From contig CAIKAS010000146.1 in the NCBI GenBank assembly GCA_903825445.1, forward strand, positions 1 through 34,494: a stretch of DNA of 34,494 nucleotides. The letters are read 5' to 3'. A program made the translations under genes and the position numbers. Shown here in pieces: positions 7,195 through 16,198 of this stretch. Numbering within the stretch: position 1 is the first letter of the stretch; each line of letters opens with the position of its first letter. Source of the stretch: an uncultured Acidobacteriia bacterium (GTDB lineage Bacteria > Acidobacteriota > Terriglobia > Bryobacterales > Bryobacteraceae). Under the pieces are notes generated by a model, which was not told the origin of the DNA, made no database searches, and worked only from the letters and a program-made list of their open reading frames with translations.

Positions 7195-9522
7195 TTAGTT
7201 CCGCAGGGCTTTGCCGGTTTTCAGCATATTCTGAATCCGCTGCTGCGTTTCTCGTCTGCCGCAGAGGCTCACAAACGCCTCCCGTTCCAGATCCAGCAGG
7301 TATTGTTCGGAGACCTGCGGCGTCCCGCTCAGCCTTCCGCCACTCAATATGTACGCGAGCTTTTCGCCAATGAAGGCGTCGTACTCGGAGATGTAGCCGC
7401 CCTGCCGCGCCATCCAAACGCCCATCTGCATCAGCGCATAGCCCGCTTCGCCTGAAACTGTAATGTCCGTGCGCGGCGCGCCGGGCGCGTAACCGGGCAC
7501 CAGAGAGAGAGCCAGTTGCTTCGCGTCGTCTACCAGTCTTTCCGGATTCATCGAAATCCGATCGCCCTCTCGCAGCAATCCGAATCCTCGTGCTTCTACA
7601 GCGCTGCCCGACACTTTTGCAAACCCGATTTGCTCAAAGATCTTCTTCACATCGCGCGACCGCAGCACCATCTCTTTGCAGCCGCCGCCTGCCGGGATCA
7701 CGCCGACTCCCACTTCCACCAGCCCCATATACAATTCGGCCGACGCCTGTATCCCCGCGCAATGCAGCGGAATCTCGCAACCGCCGCCCAGCGCCATCGC
7801 GAACGGCGCAGCCACCACCGGCTTTGGCGCATACTTTAATGACATGTTCAGCTGCTGGAAATCTCTCACCAGCGCGTGCAGGTCATCCCACTCTTCGTCC
7901 TGCGCGGTGAGCAGGACCATCATCAGGTCCGCACCGGCGCAAAACGTCGGCCCCTGATTCGCGATCACCATCGCATCAAAATTCGTTTCCAATTGCGCCA
8001 GTCCGGTGCGCAGCATTTTCGATACGTCGCCGCCCACAGAATTCATCTTGCTGTGGAACTCACAGCAGATCACGCCATCGCCGAGGTCGATCAGCGATGC
8101 GCCAGCATTGGAATCCACCACTCCGCGCGCGCGCTTCAGCTCGGAAAGCACAGTGATGCCAGGGCGCGGCTCCATCTCCTTATAGCCAGCGCCAGCCAGG
8201 TCAAAGTACTCAGTGTATGGCTGCCCCGCCCGGTCCGCCGCACGATAGAAGCTCGTCGCACCTGCCGAGAGCATACGGCGCACGTTCTCCGGCAACGCGC
8301 GACCCTCCGCCTCGACGCGTCGTGCGGTCGCCTCAAATCCAAGGGCATCCCAAAGTTCGAACGGACCAAAAGTGTGGCCGTAGCCCCAGCGCATTGCCTG
8401 ATCGATCTCGACAATCCGATCGGCGATCTCCGGCGTCATGTGCGCGGCGTAGAGAACGTGGTCACTCAATACCTGCCAAAGAAAACGGCCGACCTTATCG
8501 TCCAGCGCCACCAGCGCCTTCAGCCTGGCTTCGAGCGGTTCCAGTTTGCGCAGCGTCTCGAGCGAAGCGAACCGTGGCTTCTCCGCGGGATGGTATTCCA
8601 GCGTTTTCCAATCGATCGCATGGATAGCGCGGTCCTTGCCAACTCGCTGATAGCAACCCTGACCCCGTTTATCGCCAATCCAGCCTCGGTTCACCATCTC
8701 GGCCAGAAACGCCGGCATCGTGAAGCGCTCGCGGAATGGATCGTGCGGCACGCCATCGTACAGATTCTTCGTCACGTGCGCCCAGACATCCAGGCCCACA
8801 ATGTCGAGCAGGCGGAAGCTCGCACTCTTCGGTAGCCCGATCAGTGGCCCCGTCAGCACGTCAACCTCTTCCACCGTGAGATCCTGTTCCACCGTCAGCC
8901 GCTGAACGGTAGCGCCGAAGAATGCCCCAATGCGGTTCGCGATGAAGTTCGGCGTATCCTTGCAGCCCACCACGCCTTTGCCCAAATGCTGATCGCAGAA
9001 CTCCGAAACAAAATGAACGATCTCGGGCTTTGTCGCGGGACCTGGAATCATTTCAACGAGGTGCAGATAGCGCGGCGGATTGAAGAAATGGACTCCGAGG
9101 AAGTGCTCGCAGAAATCCGGCGGATACCCCGCGGCGATCTGTTGCAGCGGAATGCCGCTGGTGTTTGTAGAAACGATCGTGCCCGGTACGCGATGCTCCA
9201 CCACACGGTCATAGAGCGCGCGCTTTATGCCAAGGTCTTCAGAGACAGCCTCAATGATCCAGTCGCAATCTTTGATACGCGACAGGTCATCGTCGAAGTT
9301 GCCAGTGGTGATGAGGCGTGCGGCTTCCGGCGTGAAGAACGCGCCGGGCTTGCCCTTTAGCGCCGCATCGACGCCATTGCGCGCCGCCTGATCCCGAAGT
9401 TTCCCGCTTGGAATCACGATATCCAGCAACAACGAAGGGATTCGGGCATTGGCGAAATGCGCGGCAATGCGGGAACCCATGGTTCCTGCTCCGAGAATCG
9501 CGACACGGCGAATTGGTTTCAT
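7195..9522 (-). CDS. fadN: FadN-type 3-hydroxyacyl-CoA dehydrogenase / enoyl-CoA hydratase
   Basis: A 775-residue bifunctional beta-oxidation enzyme that hydrates enoyl-CoA and oxidises 3-hydroxyacyl-CoA with NAD. The dehydrogenase comes first: Rossmann motif VAILGAGTMGSRIA (residues 7-20, GxGxxG at 11-16), catalytic region GVHFFNPPRYLHLVEMIPG (His145, Glu157), and DTPNFIANRIG at 189-199. Two further helical dehydrogenase segments reach ~460. The crotonase domain is C-terminal (~480-680): GPTFCAGADL at 524-533, GGGCEIPLHC around Glu583 and GLVEVGVGVIPAGGG with Glu603. This domain order matches Bacillus FadN, not E. coli FadB. A thiolase (fadA) would be expected beside it but none is present. 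SD AGGA lies 8 nt before the ATG. AIM24-like gene 50 nt upstream; glycosidase abuts downstream. Confidence 0.92.
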   Translation of the reverse strand: MKPIRRVAILGAGTMGSRIAAHFANARIPSLLLDIVIPSGKLRDQAARNGVDAALKGKPGAFFTPEAARLITTGNFDDDLSRIKDCDWIIEAVSEDLGIKRALYDRVVEHRVPGTIVSTNTSGIPLQQIAAGYPPDFCEHFLGVHFFNPPRYLHLVEMIPGPATKPEIVHFVSEFCDQHLGKGVVGCKDTPNFIANRIGAFFGATVQRLTVEQDLTVEEVDVLTGPLIGLPKSASFRLLDIVGLDVWAHVTKNLYDGVPHDPFRERFTMPAFLAEMVNRGWIGDKRGQGCYQRVGKDRAIHAIDWKTLEYHPAEKPRFASLETLRKLEPLEARLKALVALDDKVGRFLWQVLSDHVLYAAHMTPEIADRIVEIDQAMRWGYGHTFGPFELWDALGFEATARRVEAEGRALPENVRRMLSAGATSFYRAADRAGQPYTEYFDLAGAGYKEMEPRPGITVLSELKRARGVVDSNAGASLIDLGDGVICCEFHSKMNSVGGDVSKMLRTGLAQLETNFDAMVIANQGPTFCAGADLMMVLLTAQDEEWDDLHALVRDFQQLNMSLKYAPKPVVAAPFAMALGGGCEIPLHCAGIQASAELYMGLVEVGVGVIPAGGGCKEMVLRSRDVKKIFEQIGFAKVSGSAVEARGFGLLREGDRISMNPERLVDDAKQLALSLVPGYAPGAPRTDITVSGEAGYALMQMGVWMARQGGYISEYDAFIGEKLAYILSGGRLSGTPQVSEQYLLDLEREAFVSLCGRRETQQRIQNMLKTGKALRN

Positions 9523-9572
9523 GGGTTAATCCTGTTGGGGAGTTTAGCAGGCAAACATGCCACCTGCACGCC

Positions 9573-10427
9573 TTAATCCTCGCTGCCGCCCAGCAATCCG
9601 CTCAGCGCATCGAGCGGCGTATGCGAATCGCCGCCGGTTCGGGTTGGCGCCAGTTCACGACGCAACTTCTGCAGCGTCATGCTCTGCAGCACCACACGAC
9701 CCGGCCCGGTCAATGTCGCCAGAAACAAGCCTTCGCCGCCGAACACCGCCGTCTTGATGCCACCCACATATTCGATGTCGTATTCCACACTGTCATCGAA
9801 CGCGACAATATTGCCGGTTTCGATTTGCAATTTTTGCCCGGCCGCGAGATTGAACTCCACAAAATCGCCGCCTGCGTGAATGAAGACCAGCCCCGGTCCA
9901 GTAAGCCGCTCAAGAATAAAGCCTTCGCCGCCGAAGAATCCCGCGCCCAGTTTCTTCACGAAAGCGACAGTCAATTGCACCGATGGCTGCGCGAAGAGAA
10001 ACGCATCGCGCTGTGCGAGAAGTCCTTGCCCGGGCGCGAGCTGGAACGCCTGAATCTTCCCCGGATAGCTTCCCGCGAAGCCAACCTCGCCCGGCCCTTC
10101 CGCGCGGAAATACGTAACGAACAGCGACTCGCCCGTCACCGTCCTGCGGAACGCTCCCAGCAACTTTTCGCCGAGCGTCTGGCCTGTCATGCGTGTATCC
10201 CACACCACGTTGGTCGTCTTGTAGACCATCTTGCCTGCTTCGGCGTAGACTTCCTGACCATTCTGGAGACGGATGCGAGCGATCTGCAGGTTATCCCCCT
10301 GAATGGTGTAGTCCAAGGTGTCGGGCACCATAGCCACCGGATTTCCCGGGCCCACCGGCGCTCCGCAAATCCCGCAAAATTTTGCCCCATCGGGCATTTG
10401 TGCGCTGCATTTTGTGCAATAAGCCAT
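9573..10427 (-). CDS. AIM24/TIGR00266-family protein with N-terminal zinc ribbon
   Basis: A 284-residue cytosolic protein. Residues 4-21 hold CTKC...CGIC (Cys4, 7, 18, 21), a short zinc ribbon of the double-zinc-ribbon type. A duplicated beta-sandwich follows, with GQEVYAEAGKMVYKTTNVVW, GEVGFAGSYPGKIQAFQL, FILERLTGPGLVFIHAGG and LFLATLTGPGRVVLQSM typical of the AIM24 (TRAP-like) family. Its function in bacteria is unknown; mitochondrial AIM24 is linked to inner-membrane organisation. An ATG at 10436 is in frame, but the one at 10427 has GGGAGA about 9 nt upstream and puts the zinc ribbon at the very N-terminus, so it is preferred. It lies 50 nt before fadN in the same direction and is divergent from rpoN. 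Confidence 0.88.
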   Translation of the reverse strand: MAYCTKCSAQMPDGAKFCGICGAPVGPGNPVAMVPDTLDYTIQGDNLQIARIRLQNGQEVYAEAGKMVYKTTNVVWDTRMTGQTLGEKLLGAFRRTVTGESLFVTYFRAEGPGEVGFAGSYPGKIQAFQLAPGQGLLAQRDAFLFAQPSVQLTVAFVKKLGAGFFGGEGFILERLTGPGLVFIHAGGDFVEFNLAAGQKLQIETGNIVAFDDSVEYDIEYVGGIKTAVFGGEGLFLATLTGPGRVVLQSMTLQKLRRELAPTRTGGDSHTPLDALSGLLGGSED

Positions 10428-10521
10428 AGATTTCATTCTCCCAGGGGCAATATGGACGTCGCCGCTAGCAATTTTCGTGCCATTTAATGTCGGGCTCTAC
10501 CCAAAACAATCTCGGGCGCTC

Positions 10522-10527
10522 TATAAT
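10522..10527 (+). promoter_or_regulatory. -10 hexamer of rpoN
   Basis: A perfect TATAAT lies 12 nt before the rpoN start codon, with no recognisable -35 at the usual distance. Transcription would start ~6 nt before the ATG, leaving almost no room for a ribosome-binding site (only TAAGAG directly before ATG). This suggests a leaderless or near-leaderless message. Confidence 0.5.
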
Positions 10528-10539
10528 AGCGGTTAAGAG

Positions 10540-12132
10540 ATGCTTTCACCAAGGCTCCAGCTTAAGGTTTCACAGAAGCAAATCCTGACCCCGGGCCTCG
10601 TCCAGATGGTCACGGTGCTCCACCTGAACCGTCTGGAACTCAAGGAGATGATCAATCAGGAGATCGTCGACAACCCGGTTCTCGAAGAAAGCCTGGACGC
10701 GGAAGACGAGATCTCCCCAGAAGAACTCCAGCCACTGCTTGAAGCCGAGCGCTCTTCCGATCTCGCCGACAAAGATCTTCTCGAAGCTGCCGACATTCGC
10801 ATCGAGCAGGATTCCGCCGAACTCATCAGCGCCACCAATTTTGGTGAAGGTGACACTGGCACGGATATGGGCGCGTCGTCGGACCTCCCGGAAACGGTGT
10901 CGTCTTCCGAGGTCGCCGACGTCCCCGAGACAAGCACGACCGATCCGTTTGACGAGATCGACTTCGGATCGTTCTTTGACGACTACCTCGATCCCGGTTA
11001 CAAGAGCCCTGCGTCAGAGTCCGTCGAAAAGCCGTCGTTCGAGACCTTCCTTTCGCAGCCGCAGACGTTACCGGATTACCTGCGGACCCAGCTCAGCATC
11101 GGCCTGCTCGACGACGAAACACGCGACGCGGCGGAATCCATCATCGGCAATCTGGATGACGATGGCTATCTAACCGAATCGCTCGAGGACGTTGCCGAAC
11201 AGGGACAGCATCGTGTGGAGGTAATGGAACCGGCGCTAAAGGCCGTCCAGTCGCTCGATCCCGCCGGCGTGGCGGCGCGTGATCTTCGCGAATGCCTGCT
11301 GCTCCAGATCAAGAGCGGAAACGGGGAGGGCGGCGTCGCATGGCAGATTGTCTCCGACCACATGCGCCTGCTCGAAACCCGCCAGTTCAAGGAACTCGCG
11401 AAGGTGATGGGCCGTCCGCAACAACACATAGACATTGCTGTCGCCCGCATTCGCCACCTCGACCCGCGGCCCGGCGCGCGCTACTCTGGTCCGGCGGCAA
11501 GGACCGTCGAGCCCGATGTCCACTTCATTCGCGATGGCGACGACTTCATCATCCAGATGAATGACGACGATCTGCCTCAACTGCGGCTCAACGCGCAGTA
11601 CCGGCGCATGCTGGAGAAGGATAATGGCTCCACTAAAGATGTGCGCGATTACGTGCGCGAGCGCTATTCATCCGCGCTCATGCTCATCAAGAATATTGAG
11701 CAGCGCAAGCAAACAATCCTGAAGGTCTGCGAATCCATCCGCCGCCGCCAGCTCGAATTTCTGCTGCACGGTATCGACTTCCTGCGGCCGATGATGATCA
11801 AGGATGTGGCCGAGGAAGTCGGCGTGCACCCCTCTACCGTGAGCCGCGCCGTGGCCAACAAATATGCGGACACCCCGCACGGCGTTTACGAACTGCGCTA
11901 CTTCTTTTCAGAAGCTGTGCAGGGCCCGCAGGGCGGCGATACGCCGCTGTTGCTGTTGAAGCGCAAGGTTAAGAAGATGATTGACGATGAGGATCCGAAA
12001 CGCCCGTTGACGGACGATCAGATCACTGCGAAGCTGCAGGCCGAGGGCATTCAGGTGACCCGCAGGACGGTAGCCAAGTATCGCGAAGATCTGAAGATAC
12101 CGTCCACGCATCAGCGCCGGACCCGGGACTGA
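10540..12132 (+). CDS. rpoN: RNA polymerase sigma-54 factor
   Basis: A 530-residue sigma-54, which directs RNA polymerase to -24/-12 promoters and needs AAA+ activators for open-complex formation. Region I is at 1-50 (LQLKVSQKQILTPGLVQMV, LELKEMINQEIVDNP). Region II is long and strongly acidic to about residue 165. The core-binding region follows (LPDYLRTQLSIGLLDDETRD, IIGNLDDDGYLTESL, RDLRECLLLQI), then the -12 recognition helices (MIKDVAEEVGVHPSTVSRAVANKY). The RpoN box near 508-516 reads RRTVAKYRE, preceded by Thr where the family usually has Ala. Length is at the upper end because of region II. ATG at 10540 is the family start. hpf follows after 6 nt. Confidence 0.97.
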   Translation: MLSPRLQLKVSQKQILTPGLVQMVTVLHLNRLELKEMINQEIVDNPVLEESLDAEDEISPEELQPLLEAERSSDLADKDLLEAADIRIEQDSAELISATNFGEGDTGTDMGASSDLPETVSSSEVADVPETSTTDPFDEIDFGSFFDDYLDPGYKSPASESVEKPSFETFLSQPQTLPDYLRTQLSIGLLDDETRDAAESIIGNLDDDGYLTESLEDVAEQGQHRVEVMEPALKAVQSLDPAGVAARDLRECLLLQIKSGNGEGGVAWQIVSDHMRLLETRQFKELAKVMGRPQQHIDIAVARIRHLDPRPGARYSGPAARTVEPDVHFIRDGDDFIIQMNDDDLPQLRLNAQYRRMLEKDNGSTKDVRDYVRERYSSALMLIKNIEQRKQTILKVCESIRRRQLEFLLHGIDFLRPMMIKDVAEEVGVHPSTVSRAVANKYADTPHGVYELRYFFSEAVQGPQGGDTPLLLLKRKVKKMIDDEDPKRPLTDDQITAKLQAEGIQVTRRTVAKYREDLKIPSTHQRRTRD

Positions 12133-12138
12133 GACGAC

Positions 12139-12453
12139 ATGAAGATTACCTACACCGGACGCCACATTTCGCTGGCGCCTTCCCAAACAGTGGAGCTCGA
12201 CGCAGAGTTCGCCAAGCTCAAGAAGCTACTCGACACCGCCAACGGAGAGGCGGAAGCTCACGTGTTTCTGAAACATGAGCACCATACGAATCAGGTGGAA
12301 GTGAAAGTGACCTGGCGCCACAACGAGGCGGAAGGCGCGGCGGAGCATGATGATCTGTTCGTCGCCATCCATGAGGCCATCGGAAAAGTGCAGGCACAGG
12401 TAGTGCGGCAGCGCGAAAAGAACCGCGACCTGAAGCGCACGCCCGTCGCTTAG
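12139..12453 (+). CDS. hpf: Ribosome hibernation-promoting factor, short form
   Basis: A 104-residue protein that binds the small ribosomal subunit and promotes inactive dimeric ribosomes in stationary phase. The beta-alpha-beta-alpha fold is visible: MKITYTGRHISLAPSQTVEL, then FAKLKKLLDT, AEAHVFLKHEHHTNQVEVKV and DDLFVAIHEAIGKVQAQVVR, ending in a basic tail. It lacks the C-terminal dimerisation domain of long HPF. The ATG is 6 nt after the rpoN stop, matching the rpoN-hpf order conserved in many bacteria. The usual following genes (ptsN, hprK, rapZ) are absent; the next gene is convergent and only 1 nt away. Confidence 0.95.
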   Translation: MKITYTGRHISLAPSQTVELDAEFAKLKKLLDTANGEAEAHVFLKHEHHTNQVEVKVTWRHNEAEGAAEHDDLFVAIHEAIGKVQAQVVRQREKNRDLKRTPVA

Positions 12454-12454
12454 T

Positions 12455-14509
12455 TTATTGCTCGAATAGCTTGCTGGCCTCCAGTTCCGTCACCATCTGG
12501 TTAAGGAGACGGACGGCGTCTTCCGGCAACAGGAAGCGATGCTGCACCAGATCGTTTGCCTGTCGCACCGCTTTGCCGTAATAGGTGGCGGCGTCGGGAT
12601 AACGCTCTTCGAGAGACAGGCGCGGGTCGCCGTTTATGGTGCGCTCCGATTTCGTTTTGGCGAACGGGATGTAGCCGGCCTGCAGAGAATTCTGCCTGCC
12701 TTTGAGCGCGCCTGATGGAATCGGATTCCAGCTGGTGTAAGTGCCCAGCGGCATGCGCATCAGAAGGGATGCAATTCCGCCCGTTTCATTGCCATCGGCA
12801 TCCACCTTTGGAACCAGCGGCGCGACCACATTCTTGATAGGGGGCGGCACGTTGGTGATGATGCCCGAATCGTCGTTATAGCGGAACTCAGAGCCGTAAT
12901 CGTAATCGAGCACCGGATTGACGACGCCATCGGGCTTGGGCGCGTGCGGGATGTTGGGCCAGCCCATAGCGGCTGAATTCGCCTGCACCAGAGTTCCGTT
13001 GGCGATCTGCGGATAGACGCTGGGCGGGGGCGGAATGTTGTGCACGACCCAATCGACCAGAGCGACGTAAAGGGCGCGGTCAGTCTCTTTTTCGGGATTG
13101 GGATTTGTTGCAAAGATGCGCGGATCCTGCGATGCCGTGCCCAGCGCGAAACCACCGCGACCACCTCCATGCGGCGTGCCGGGGTGATAGTAGCGGCGGA
13201 CATTATCGGGGAGCGGCAGATCACTCAGTGCCGAGGTTCCCGTAATACCGACCGTGCCGTGGCTATACCAGTATTCCGGACCACCATAAGTCTCCGTGAT
13301 TTTCGGACACGTTCTGCTCGCTTTGCAGCGATGCAGAATGCCCCACTCGACGTGACCGCGAAGGCGATCGGTGTAATCGTCCCACCAGAGCGGCCCGTCG
13401 GCGCCGGGAGCGTAGAGCTCGGCCATTTCCCCAGGACGGGCGAAACGGATATTGAAACCTCCCTGCATTCCGGCGATGCGGGCGTTGAATCCGTCCCAAA
13501 CGATCTTGCCGTTCTCATCCTCGTTGAAGCCGAGGTTGAGGAAGGCCTTGCCGAAGCGGCCAGACTGCGACTCACCCATCGCAATGACGTGCGGGATAGT
13601 GCCGAAGAGCGGATTCGCGCGGCCGTCGTCATCTTTGGCGGCGTAGCGGAAGAAGGAGACCAGGTCGCGCGTGGCGGCCATGCCGACACCGAGAATCAGC
13701 GGATCCTTCGCAGTGTAGACAAGCTCGTAGAGCAGATCCTTATTGAAGCCCTCTCGGAGGCAGATGCGGGTTGCGTCGGGAATGCCGGGGAATGCGGTGG
13801 TGCGGCAATCGGCGAAAGCCCAGTCGGTGGGCAGGATGGTGACGACGCCGAATTTTTCGCCTGCCGGGGTTTCGGATGCTACTGAAATGAGACTGGCCTT
13901 TCGGGTTTCGAGACTGGCCGGTACGCGTCCGATCACTCCGGTAAGAGACTGCGTGCTCCCGATCACTCCGCTGAAACGTTCCCACACCGGGCCGGTAATC
14001 AAAGAGCCATCGGCGTTGCGGGCAGTGGGGACTTCGATGCCTTCGCGATCGGAACCGTCTGAGGTCAACTGGATGTCGCCCTGCCAGCCGCTCCAGAGAA
14101 CGGCTTCACCGAGTTTGTATAGAAATCCGTCGCCGGGATCGCCACCGACGTGAAGCGTGGAAACACCCTGGTGATTGCCGCGGTTGACGATGTTGTAGAA
14201 CAGGACTCCGGCGGACTTGCTCATATCGACCGGCTTCACGAGGGTGAAGTTGGTGCGGTACTCGACGAGACCTTTGGAGTTTTTGGGCGCGAACTGGATG
14301 TCTGTGATGACGGCGTTGCGGCGGTCTTTCGGGTCGAGCTCGCCGCTGGCGATGCCCTTGATTTTTTCGAACTGGCCTGCTGTGCCGAAGGATTGGTTGT
14401 TGAAGGCGGCGACGCGGGACGTGATGGTGATTTGGGTGATGCGGGCTTCAAGAAATGCCGGCAGCGTGAGGGCGAGGAGTACGGTAAAGACGGGCAGATG
14501 CTTGGTCAT
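12455..14509 (-). CDS. Secreted alpha/beta hydrolase-domain protein
   Basis: A 684-residue protein with a signal peptide (residues 1-22, LPVFTVLLALTLPAFLEA). The rest matches the large secreted alpha/beta hydrolase family often annotated as 'alpha/beta hydrolase domain'. ITQITITSRVAAFNNQSFG and GVLFYNIVNRGNHQG are typical of its N-terminal half. IPHVIAMGESQSGRFGKAFL at ~306-322 is the nucleophile elbow (Ser314 or Ser316). RLLNQMVTELEASKLFEQ ends the protein. Substrate unknown; an esterase or lactonase role is plausible for the fold but not shown. The ATG overlaps the upstream aminotransferase stop (ATGA), so the two are probably one operon. Confidence 0.85.
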   Translation of the reverse strand: MTKHLPVFTVLLALTLPAFLEARITQITITSRVAAFNNQSFGTAGQFEKIKGIASGELDPKDRRNAVITDIQFAPKNSKGLVEYRTNFTLVKPVDMSKSAGVLFYNIVNRGNHQGVSTLHVGGDPGDGFLYKLGEAVLWSGWQGDIQLTSDGSDREGIEVPTARNADGSLITGPVWERFSGVIGSTQSLTGVIGRVPASLETRKASLISVASETPAGEKFGVVTILPTDWAFADCRTTAFPGIPDATRICLREGFNKDLLYELVYTAKDPLILGVGMAATRDLVSFFRYAAKDDDGRANPLFGTIPHVIAMGESQSGRFGKAFLNLGFNEDENGKIVWDGFNARIAGMQGGFNIRFARPGEMAELYAPGADGPLWWDDYTDRLRGHVEWGILHRCKASRTCPKITETYGGPEYWYSHGTVGITGTSALSDLPLPDNVRRYYHPGTPHGGGRGGFALGTASQDPRIFATNPNPEKETDRALYVALVDWVVHNIPPPPSVYPQIANGTLVQANSAAMGWPNIPHAPKPDGVVNPVLDYDYGSEFRYNDDSGIITNVPPPIKNVVAPLVPKVDADGNETGGIASLLMRMPLGTYTSWNPIPSGALKGRQNSLQAGYIPFAKTKSERTINGDPRLSLEERYPDAATYYGKAVRQANDLVQHRFLLPEDAVRLLNQMVTELEASKLFEQ

Positions 14510-15702
14510 TGGCGTTGGCTCCAGTGCGGGGATACTTTTTTGATGCGCTCGACTGCTTCGAGCAGATTCGGGAGAGAGTTCGCGTAGCTGAAACGGATGT
14601 AGCCTTCGCCGTGGGCTCCGAACGCTCCTCCGTTCAGGCAGGCGACGCCTGCTTCATTGAGCAGATAGTCGGCCAGTTCCTTTGAACTGATGCCGGTGCC
14701 TTCCACATTCACGAAAGCGTAGAAAGCTCCGGTGGGCAGAGGGCAGCGGAAGCCGGGGATAGTGTTGAGACCGGCGCAAACTGCGTCGCGTCGCTTGCGG
14801 AATTCAGCGGCCATCTGATCCACGCAATCCTGCGGTCCTTCGAGCGCGGCTATGCCGGCGCGCTGCGTGAAACCTGCCGTGCAGGAGTTCGAGTTCACCA
14901 TCAGGGTGTTCACCGCGTCGGCGAGCCAGAGCGGCATGACGCCGTAGCCGAGCCGCCAGCCGGTCATCGAATAAGTTTTCGAGAAGCCGTCGAGGATGAT
15001 CGTCTTATCCTGCATGCCATCGAAGCTGGCGATGGAGACGGGCGTGCCGTCATAGCAGAGACGCGAGTAGATTTCGTCGCTGAGGACGATGACGTCGCGG
15101 TCGCGCAGCATGGCGGCGAGTTGGGCCATGTCTTCGGGCGGGATGGTGCCGCCGGTGGGATTCTGCGGCGAGTTGAGAATCACCATGCGGGTGCGGTCGG
15201 AAAGCTTGCTGCGGAAGAGATCGAGATCGAAGGAGAAGCCGCGGCTTTCGACGAGCGGGATGGCGACGGGAGTGGCGCCGGTGAAGCGGATCATCGACTC
15301 ATAGATGGGGAAGCCGGGATCGGGGTAGATACATTCGACGCCCGGTTCGAGCAGCGCGAGCATGCTGAAGAACATTATCGGCTTGGCGCCGGGGACGACG
15401 CAGACGTTGTCGAGGCCGACGGGGATGCCACGCGTACGGGAGACGTAGCGGGCGATGGATTCGCGAAGTTCGGGGAGGCCGGCGGTGGGGCCGTATTTGG
15501 TGTAGCCTTCGTCGAGCGCGCGCTTGCCTGCCTCAATGATGTGGGGCGGCGTGGGGAAATCGGGCTCGCCAATTTCGAGGTGGATGATGCTGCGTCCCTG
15601 CTTTTCGAGAGCGCGGGCGCGTACGAGGACCTCGAAGGCGGATTCGACTTTCAACTGGCCCATGCGGGCGACCAAATGTTGGGGAGATTGATTATTTGCC
15701 AC
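14506..15702 (-). CDS. PLP-dependent class I/II aminotransferase
   Basis: A 398-residue fold-type I aminotransferase transferring amino groups between amino and 2-oxo acids. Family landmarks are HLEIGEPDFPTPPHI, YTKYGPTAGLPELRE, VVPGAKPIMFFSML, ILNSPQNPTGG (Asn181), VLSDEIYSRLCYDG (Asp209, Tyr212), DGFSKTYSMTGWRLGY with the PLP lysine at 242 and Arg250, and a C-terminal IRFSYAN that would bind the substrate carboxylate. The closest subgroup is AspC/AlaT/DapC-like, but specificity cannot be read from sequence. The open frame runs on to 15960, but the extension is not family-like. GTG at 15702 gives the usual start (VANNQSPQHLVARM). It is coupled to the downstream hydrolase. Confidence 0.9.
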   Translation of the reverse strand: MANNQSPQHLVARMGQLKVESAFEVLVRARALEKQGRSIIHLEIGEPDFPTPPHIIEAGKRALDEGYTKYGPTAGLPELRESIARYVSRTRGIPVGLDNVCVVPGAKPIMFFSMLALLEPGVECIYPDPGFPIYESMIRFTGATPVAIPLVESRGFSFDLDLFRSKLSDRTRMVILNSPQNPTGGTIPPEDMAQLAAMLRDRDVIVLSDEIYSRLCYDGTPVSIASFDGMQDKTIILDGFSKTYSMTGWRLGYGVMPLWLADAVNTLMVNSNSCTAGFTQRAGIAALEGPQDCVDQMAAEFRKRRDAVCAGLNTIPGFRCPLPTGAFYAFVNVEGTGISSKELADYLLNEAGVACLNGGAFGAHGEGYIRFSYANSLPNLLEAVERIKKVSPHWSQRQ

Positions 15703-16030
15703 TTCGCACAGACTATCATGTCCGGACGCGAAGCCAGTTTTAGGGCTTAAGTGTGTCGAAAAGTGGCTCTTTTGGGGGCAAAATCGGGTTTGGAAATTTC
15801 CGAGTTTGCTTTGTTTTGTACGGATTAGGTCGGTTCGTCTGGCACCATTCAATGTTTCGCGCGGCGAGGGGGTCCGGCGGGCGGGCCCGGTGATGCGGAT
15901 GCGCCTGGAGGAGATCGAGTTTGCGCACTGTCCCATACGATACGACTTTACAGGACACATCGACGGACGGAGGACTAAGTTATTGATTTAATGATGTGAA
16001 ATAGATGGGACTGCTATTCTGTGCCGGTGA
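15703..16030. other. Intergenic stretch without a supported gene
   Basis: About 330 bases between the aminotransferase start and the ParD-like remnant. Open frames exist on both strands (for example plus 15806-15991), but none shows a recognisable motif, ribosome site or clear coding character. Base composition is uneven: AT-rich at ~15760-15820 and very GC-rich at ~15855-15895. It may hold the aminotransferase promoter; I could not pick one. Confidence 0.4.
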
Positions 16031-16198
16031 CGGCAGGAGTGTGACGCGATGGTGGAGCGGTGGCTGCGTGGGGAAGTGATTGGCATTTGAGATGCCACGC
16101 AGTCGGAGCCTGGCCGGGCGATCCCGGCGTAACAGGTGTTTGCCACCATTCGCGCGTGCCATGCCGATCGGGTGAAGAAGAAGCGAATTGAGCCATAG
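16031..16198 (+). pseudogene. Remnant of a ParD-type antitoxin with two internal stops
   Basis: Read in one frame, this stretch gives RQECDAMVERWLRGEVIGI, stop, DATQSEPGRAIPA, stop, QVFATIRACHADRVKKKRIE and then TAG at 16196. This follows the C-terminal half of ParD-family antitoxins, in which a conserved ERWLREEV...YDAM...PSRAIPA.EVFA..RARHA pattern is known. The stops are TGA at 16088-16090 and TAA at 16130-16132, both inside conserved positions. The N-terminal DNA-binding half is not recognisable upstream. The frame overlaps the ParE fragment that follows, as in functional modules. Confidence 0.7.

Noticed and set aside
15806..15991. Possible small gene or transposase fragment upstream of the TA remnants
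   Set aside because: No recognisable motif and no ribosome site; kept as unassigned intergenic DNA.
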